NCBI GenBank assembly: GCA_024742655.1
Contig: JANSYB010000205.1
Location: 1-5,450 of the forward strand
From: Paracoccaceae bacterium
Lineage (GTDB): Bacteria > Pseudomonadota > Alphaproteobacteria > Rhodobacterales > Rhodobacteraceae
Reading direction: 5' to 3'
Length of the DNA stretch: 5,450 nucleotides
Numbering within the stretch: the stretch's first letter is position 1; each line of letters begins with the position of its first letter. The notes beneath the pieces are model-generated. The model was given only the letters and a program-made list of their open reading frames with translations, searched no databases and had not been told where the DNA came from. Both the position numbers and the translations under genes were made by a program. Of this stretch, positions 1 to 2,909 are shown piece by piece.

Positions 1-1
1 A

Positions 2-18
2 AAGCCCCTTCCGGGCTT
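2..18 (+). terminator. Terminator-like hairpin at left edge
   Basis: AAGCCC (2-7) can pair with GGGCTT (13-18) around a five-base loop. The bases that follow (GGTCTGTGTCATTTATT) have no clean T run, so this is only a terminator-like hairpin. It could close a plus-strand gene lying left of the window, separating it from the Bax inhibitor-like gene at 47. It could also be a chance stem. The upstream gene is not visible, so the role is inferred. Confidence 0.35.
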
Positions 19-36
19 GGTCTGTGTCATTTATTC

Positions 37-41
37 GGAGG
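37..41 (+). promoter_or_regulatory. Ribosome binding site of the Bax inhibitor-1 family gene
   Basis: GGAGG lies five bases before the ATG at 47. It decides the start: the same frame is open back to a TTG at 17, but that codon sits inside the edge hairpin and has no Shine-Dalgarno sequence. Confidence 0.8.
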
Positions 42-46
42 CTTTG

Positions 47-826
47 ATGGCTGAATTCGATACAATCCGGGCGACAACAGGTGCGCGCACCGCCCAGATT
101 GACGAGGGGCTGCGCGCCCACATGAACAAGGTCTACGGAACAATGTCCGTGGGCATGCTGATCACCGCGCTCGCCGCGTGGGCGATTTCCGGTCTGGCCG
201 TAACGTCAGACCCGGCCGGTGCGACTATCATGCTGCGCGAAGGCCAGTATCTGACGGGCCTGGGCCAGGCGATCTATGCATCGCCGCTGCGTTGGGTGAT
301 CATGTTCGCACCGCTCGCCTTCCTGCTGTTCGGCTGGGGCTCGCTGATGCGCCGCGGCTCGGCCGCCACGGTTCAGTTGGGCTTTTTCGCCTTCGCTGCC
401 GTAATGGGCCTGTCGATGAGCTCGATCTTCCTGGTGTTCACGCCTTACTCGATCACACAGACCTTCCTGGTGACGGCAATCGCATTCGCCGGTCTGTCGC
501 TCTGGGGCTACACCACCAAGAAGGACATCTCGGCCTGGGGCAGCTTCCTGATCATGGGTGTGATCGGTCTGTTGGTGGCGATGGTCATCAACCTGTTCCT
601 GCAATCCGGCCCGATGATGATGGCTATTTCGGCCATCGGCCTGCTGATCTTTGCGGGGCTGACGGCGTTCTACACGCAGGATATCAAGAACACCTACGTG
701 GCACACGCCGCGCATGGCGATCAGGAATGGCTGGACAAGGCCGCGATCGACGGCGCTCTGAGCCTCTACATCAGCTTCCTGAACATGTTCCAGTTCCTGC
801 TGATGTTCATGGGGCAACAGGAATAG
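47..826 (+). CDS. Bax inhibitor-1/YccA family membrane protein
   Basis: This is a 259-residue inner-membrane protein of the Bax inhibitor-1 (TMBIM/YccA) family. Some bacterial members, such as Bacillus YetJ, are pH-sensitive calcium leak channels, and E. coli YccA modulates the FtsH protease. The role here is not known. A hydrophilic N-terminus (about 1-31) is followed by seven hydrophobic segments near residues 32-52, 82-102, 110-131, 137-156, 162-184, 190-209 and 233-256. Family signatures are visible: GLSMSSIFLVFTPYS (121-135) after segment 3, GYTTKKD (154-160), FAGLTAFYTQDIK (202-214) and GALSLYISFLNMF (236-248). The two aspartates that form the YetJ pH sensor appear replaced: the usual YDTQ reads FYTQ (Tyr209), and the usual LYLDF reads LYISF (Ser243). 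The ATG at 47 is chosen for its GGAGG. The gene stands alone on its transcript, with a strong terminator 28 bases after the stop. Family assignment is firm; function is not. Confidence 0.93.
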   Translation: MAEFDTIRATTGARTAQIDEGLRAHMNKVYGTMSVGMLITALAAWAISGLAVTSDPAGATIMLREGQYLTGLGQAIYASPLRWVIMFAPLAFLLFGWGSLMRRGSAATVQLGFFAFAAVMGLSMSSIFLVFTPYSITQTFLVTAIAFAGLSLWGYTTKKDISAWGSFLIMGVIGLLVAMVINLFLQSGPMMMAISAIGLLIFAGLTAFYTQDIKNTYVAHAAHGDQEWLDKAAIDGALSLYISFLNMFQFLLMFMGQQE

Positions 827-854
827 CGCGCCTGACGCCGACAACCTGAATCAC

Positions 855-887
855 AAAGGCCGGTCGCCACGACCGGCCTTTTTCTTT
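855..887 (+). terminator. Intrinsic terminator of the Bax inhibitor-1 family gene
   Basis: AAAGGCCGGTCG (855-866) pairs perfectly with CGACCGGCCTTT (870-881) around a three-base loop; a five-base loop with one pair fewer is equally possible. The tract TTTTTCTTT (879-887) covers the end of the stem and the bases after it. This is a classical Rho-independent terminator for the plus-strand gene ending at 826. Confidence 0.92.
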
Positions 888-920
888 GCAGACACGCCGT
901 TTTTTACGGATAAGGGCATG

Positions 921-925
921 AGGAG
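921..925 (+). promoter_or_regulatory. Ribosome binding site of the methyltransferase gene
   Basis: AGGAG lies seven bases before the ATG at 933. This spacing favours 933 over the in-frame ATG at 918, which has only a weak AAGGG just upstream and would place this AGGAG inside the coding sequence. Confidence 0.7.
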
Positions 926-932
926 CTTTCCC

Positions 933-1703
933 ATGCCCGACAACCATGTCCCGACCAATCGCGATCACTGGAATGCCGACGCCGCGAACTGGGTGGCCGC
1001 CGGTCGCAAGGCCTGGGCCGCAGGGACACCCTATTGGGGCATATGGGAATGGCCCGAGCACGATCTACAGCTTCTGCCGGCCGACATGACCGGGCTCGAC
1101 GCGATCGAGCTGGGCTGCGGGACAGGCTATGTGTCGGGTTGGATGGCCCGGCGCGGTGCGCGGGTCACGGGCATCGACATCTCGACCGGGCAACTCGCCA
1201 CCGCGCGGCAACTCGCGGCACAGCATGATACGCCGATCACCCTTCTGGAAGGCAATGCCGAGGCCACGGGCCTGCCCGACGCGGGCTTTGATTTCGCGTT
1301 CTCGGAATACGGCGCGGCGATCTGGTGCGACCCCCATGTCTGGCTGCCCGAGGCGCATCGCCTGCTGCGCCCCGGCGGCACACTGGTCTTTCTTGGCCAT
1401 CACCCGTTCATATATCTGACCACGCCCTATGACACGCAGGATTGCGAGCGCGTGCTGCACCGCCCCTACAAGGGCCTGCACGCCGAGGACTGGACAAAGG
1501 ACGCCGTCGATCCCGGCGGCGTGGAATTCAATTTGACCTTCGCGGACTGGATGACACTGTTCGCCAGGACGGGCTTTGCCGTGACCCGCTACCAGGAGCT
1601 TTACGCGCCCGAGACGGCCACCGGCGCCCCGTTTGGCATTCCCGCCGACTGGGCCCGCGATTACCCCAGCGAACAGGTCTGGCACCTGCGCAAGACCGGC
1701 TGA
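933..1703 (+). CDS. Class I SAM-dependent methyltransferase, substrate unknown
   Basis: This 256-residue protein should be cytoplasmic, as it has no signal peptide or membrane segment. It carries the Rossmann-type methyltransferase core (Methyltransf_11/25 type). Motif I is IELGCGTGY at 58-66, the acidic residue that holds the SAM ribose is Asp82 in GIDIS, the adenine-side region is EGNAEATGLP (106-115), motif II is FDFAFSEYG (119-127), and motif III is LLRPGGTLVF (144-153). The C-terminal third (about 155-256) is the likely substrate-binding part and holds no motif I recognise. The protein has 13 tryptophans, six of them within residues 13-40, which may form an aromatic lid over the active site (inference). 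The start at 933 rests on the AGGAG seven bases upstream; a start at 918 would add five residues. The gene follows a terminator and faces convergent rpmG, so it is probably transcribed alone. Neighbours give no clue to the substrate. Family is sure, reaction partner unknown. Confidence 0.9.
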   Translation: MPDNHVPTNRDHWNADAANWVAAGRKAWAAGTPYWGIWEWPEHDLQLLPADMTGLDAIELGCGTGYVSGWMARRGARVTGIDISTGQLATARQLAAQHDTPITLLEGNAEATGLPDAGFDFAFSEYGAAIWCDPHVWLPEAHRLLRPGGTLVFLGHHPFIYLTTPYDTQDCERVLHRPYKGLHAEDWTKDAVDPGGVEFNLTFADWMTLFARTGFAVTRYQELYAPETATGAPFGIPADWARDYPSEQVWHLRKTG

Positions 1704-1713
1704 CCCCGCGCAT

Positions 1714-1735
1714 CCGATTTCTGCACAGAAATCGG
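1714..1735. repeat. Palindrome 1 of a three-palindrome cluster
   Basis: The arms CCGATTTCTG (1714-1723) and CAGAAATCGG (1726-1735) are exact inverted copies around the two bases CA. One substitution at the centre (CA to CG, for example) would make the full 22 bases a perfect palindrome like its two neighbours. It begins ten bases after the methyltransferase stop. No T run follows it, so it is not a typical terminator by itself. Confidence 0.9.
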
Positions 1736-1736
1736 G

Positions 1737-1758
1737 CAAGAAAATGCGCATTTTCTTG
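1737..1758. repeat. Palindrome 2 of a three-palindrome cluster, perfect 22 bp
   Basis: CAAGAAAATGC (1737-1747) is followed at once by its exact reverse complement GCATTTTCTTG (1748-1758). It starts one base after palindrome 1. As RNA it would form a stem of about nine pairs with a minimal loop; as DNA it could extrude as a cruciform. The A/T-rich arms and central GCGC contrast with the GC-rich genes around it. Confidence 0.93.
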
Positions 1759-1760
1759 TC

Positions 1761-1782
1761 CGGAATTTTCCGGAAAATTCCG
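1761..1782. repeat. Palindrome 3 of a three-palindrome cluster, perfect 22 bp
   Basis: CGGAATTTTCC (1761-1771) is followed at once by its exact reverse complement GGAAAATTCCG (1772-1782). It starts two bases after palindrome 2, giving centre-to-centre distances of 23 and 24 bases across the three elements. The bases GGGCA (1734-1738) and TGCCC (1785-1789) could also pair around palindromes 2 and 3, which would allow a branched fold in place of three separate stems. Confidence 0.93.
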
Positions 1783-1793
1783 CCTGCCCAACG

Positions 1794-1821
1794 AAAAGGG
1801 CCGCGCCTGATGGCACGGCCC
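1794..1821 (-). terminator. Intrinsic terminator of rpmG, possibly bidirectional
   Basis: Read on the minus strand, GGGCCG (1821-1816) pairs with CGGCCC (1803-1798). A second short stem of GCC with GGC lies inside it, capped by four bases. TTTT (1797-1794) follows the stem, then CGTT. It begins 24 bases after the rpmG stop, the expected place for its terminator. On the plus strand the same hairpin is followed by GTTTCTGT, so it may also weakly stop transcription arriving from the methyltransferase gene. Confidence 0.8.
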
Positions 1822-1845
1822 GTTTCTGTCCGGAACTGGCTGATC

Positions 1846-2013
1846 CTACTTGATCTTGCCTTCCTTGTATTCGACATGCTTGCGCGCGACGGGGTCGTAT
1901 TTGCGCACGGTCATCTTCTCGGTCATCGTGCGCGCGTTCTTCTTGGTCACGTAGAAGTGGCCCGTGCCCGCGGTCGAGTTCAGGCGGATCTTGATGGTGG
2001 TCGGCTTCGCCAT
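1846..2013 (-). CDS. rpmG: 50S ribosomal protein L33
   Basis: This 55-residue protein of the large ribosomal subunit sits near the tRNA exit site. The translation starts [20 protein letters not shown], continues with [10 protein letters not shown] at 21-30 and [18 protein letters not shown] at 38-55, and is an unmistakable L33 of the usual proteobacterial length. It has no cysteine, so it is the zinc-independent form in place of the four-cysteine zinc-ribbon form. Lysine and arginine are abundant, as expected for an rRNA-binding protein. The ATG at 2013 has AGGAG on the minus strand at 2026-2022, eight bases upstream. A promoter-like site lies at 2077-2102 and a terminator at 1794-1821, so it can be transcribed alone. 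Read-through from the hydrolase gene 111 bases upstream is not excluded. Confidence 0.97.
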   Translation of the reverse strand: MAKPTTIKIRLNSTAGTGHFYVTKKNARTMTEKMTVRKYDPVARKHVEYKEGKIK

Positions 2014-2076
2014 GTGTCTCTCTCCTGCGGCGGGGCCTGCATGTGCGCCCCGCGAAATAGGTCATGAAGCCCGCCT

Positions 2077-2102
2077 TTTATACGGGCCGCCCCCCATGTC
2101 AA
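2077..2102 (-). promoter_or_regulatory. Promoter-like site upstream of rpmG
   Basis: On the minus strand a perfect TTGACA -35 box (2102-2097) is followed by TATAAA (2082-2077), five of six matches to the -10 consensus. The spacer between them is 14 bases, shorter than the usual 16-18. A shifted reading of the -10 as TAAAAG (2080-2075) gives a 16-base spacer but a poorer match. Transcription would start near 2070, giving a leader of about 55-60 bases before rpmG. A full TTGACA is uncommon in GC-rich alphaproteobacterial DNA and suits a highly expressed ribosomal gene. Confidence 0.6.
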
Positions 2103-2124
2103 CCGGATTCTCCCGGCCCCGGCC

Positions 2125-2733
2125 TCAGTTCGAGCTGAGCCGCGTGGGCATGCGGTAGAAATGGTGCACACCGATCGTCGTGGTACGGGGAAATTTGCGC
2201 GCCCACCGTGGATTGACCGCCTTGGTGTGGTAATGCGTGGCCCCGTCGGTCAGCTTGCGCGGCGCGCCCTTGACCATCAATGCGGCCACCTTGCCCACGC
2301 GTTCGAACGCGCGCGGCTCGGCGATCACCTCCTTGTGGCCATCGCAGGTATATGTGAACTGGCACTGGTACTTGCGCCCCGTGCCCTGGTGGATCACGCC
2401 ACAGACCGTATCGGGAAAGGCCGCACTGTCGACGCGGTTGAGGATCACCTCCGCCACGGCGAACTGCCCCTTGACGGTCTCGCCCCGGGCCTCGAAATAC
2501 AGCGCCTCGGCCAGGCAGCGCCACTGCTCGCCGCCCTTGGGCACCGACTGCGCCGCCAGCCAGTTTCGCGAATATTCGACATCCACGCCGGGACGCTGCA
2601 TGTAGCTGGCCAGCATGTCCTTGGGCATCGCGCTCAACACGCGGCTTTCCTGCGCGAAAAGCCTGTCCAACTGTGGTTCTGCGGCAGCCGCGCTGCCCAA
2701 CGTCATCAGAACGGCAATTGCGAGTCGTTTCAT
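2125..2733 (-). CDS. Exported SleB/CwlJ-type cell wall hydrolase
   Basis: This 202-residue protein of the Hydrolase_2 (SleB/CwlJ) family cleaves peptidoglycan glycan strands. In spore formers the family opens the spore cortex; in non-sporulating alphaproteobacteria a role in periplasmic wall turnover is likely (inference). Residues 1-18 form a signal peptide: Lys-Arg at 2-3, a hydrophobic core, and small residues ending in AAAA before Glu19-Pro20. The hydrolase domain spans about 70-195, with WRCLAEALYFEARGE (71-85), the family's signature region carrying the likely catalytic glutamate, then FAVAEVILNRV (91-101), FPDTVCGVIHQG (106-117), THYHT (166-170) and GVHHFYR (188-194). Four cysteines (73, 111, 125, 130) all lie in the exported domain and could form disulfides. 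AGGAGG at 2745-2740 lies six bases before the ATG at 2733 and fixes this start, although the frame stays open to 3012. The gene is 176 bases downstream of the PPDK-like gene on the same strand, with no clear terminator between. Confidence 0.9.
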   Translation of the reverse strand: MKRLAIAVLMTLGSAAAAEPQLDRLFAQESRVLSAMPKDMLASYMQRPGVDVEYSRNWLAAQSVPKGGEQWRCLAEALYFEARGETVKGQFAVAEVILNRVDSAAFPDTVCGVIHQGTGRKYQCQFTYTCDGHKEVIAEPRAFERVGKVAALMVKGAPRKLTDGATHYHTKAVNPRWARKFPRTTTIGVHHFYRMPTRLSSN

Positions 2734-2739
2734 GGCTCG

Positions 2740-2745
2740 CCTCCT
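2740..2745 (-). promoter_or_regulatory. Ribosome binding site of the cell wall hydrolase gene
   Basis: The minus strand reads AGGAGG here, a full-length Shine-Dalgarno core six bases before the ATG at 2733. It settles the start, and the translation immediately gives a signal peptide. The in-frame extension back to 3012 overlaps the PPDK-like gene and is spurious. Confidence 0.85.
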
Positions 2746-2821
2746 GTGTCTGGTCTGCAGGGGCGCAATCGGCCCCCTGAACATCCGGGCGAGATACAGA
2801 AAACGGCGTCGCAGGTCCACC

Positions 2822-2838
2822 CCACGACATCCACGACA
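2822..2838. repeat. Short direct repeat upstream of the hydrolase gene
   Basis: CCACGACA occurs at 2822-2829 and again at 2831-2838, a nine-base period (TGTCGTGG twice on the minus strand). It lies about 90-105 bases upstream of the hydrolase start, inside the 176-base gap after the PPDK-like gene. It could be a pair of protein-binding half-sites or chance. Elsewhere in this gap I see a weak GC hairpin (CAGGGG 2758-2763 with CCCCTG 2774-2779) and no convincing promoter or terminator. Confidence 0.4.
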
Positions 2839-2909
2839 CCACCCGCGCGCAAGGATCGGCCGCCCGGCCCCGCGCCCAATGCCAGATATTGCCGGAAAGA
2901 GGGCTGACC

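Noticed and set aside
178..849. Open frames of over 200 codons on both strands overlapping the Bax inhibitor-1 family gene
   Set aside because: These are shadow frames: the translations lack hydrophobic segments or motifs, while the 47-826 frame gives a clean seven-segment family member with a good ribosome binding site.
886..914. Possible methyltransferase promoter, TTGCAG and GATAAG 17 bases apart
   Set aside because: Only three and four of six positions match consensus, and transcription would begin about at the ribosome binding site, leaving almost no leader.
1714..1782. Palindrome cluster as a CRISPR array or insertion-sequence ends
   Set aside because: The three units differ in sequence, have no spacers of useful length, and no transposase, cas gene or flanking target duplication is visible.
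1065..1877. Minus-strand open frame of 270 codons across the methyltransferase and the palindromes
   Set aside because: It is antisense to a clear methyltransferase, has no ribosome binding site or recognisable domain, and runs through the palindrome cluster.
2758..2779. GC hairpin (CAGGGG with CCCCTG) in the gap before the hydrolase, considered as a terminator of the PPDK-like gene
   Set aside because: The stem is six pairs with a ten-base loop, no T run follows on the minus strand, and it lies over 130 bases from the PPDK-like stop codon.
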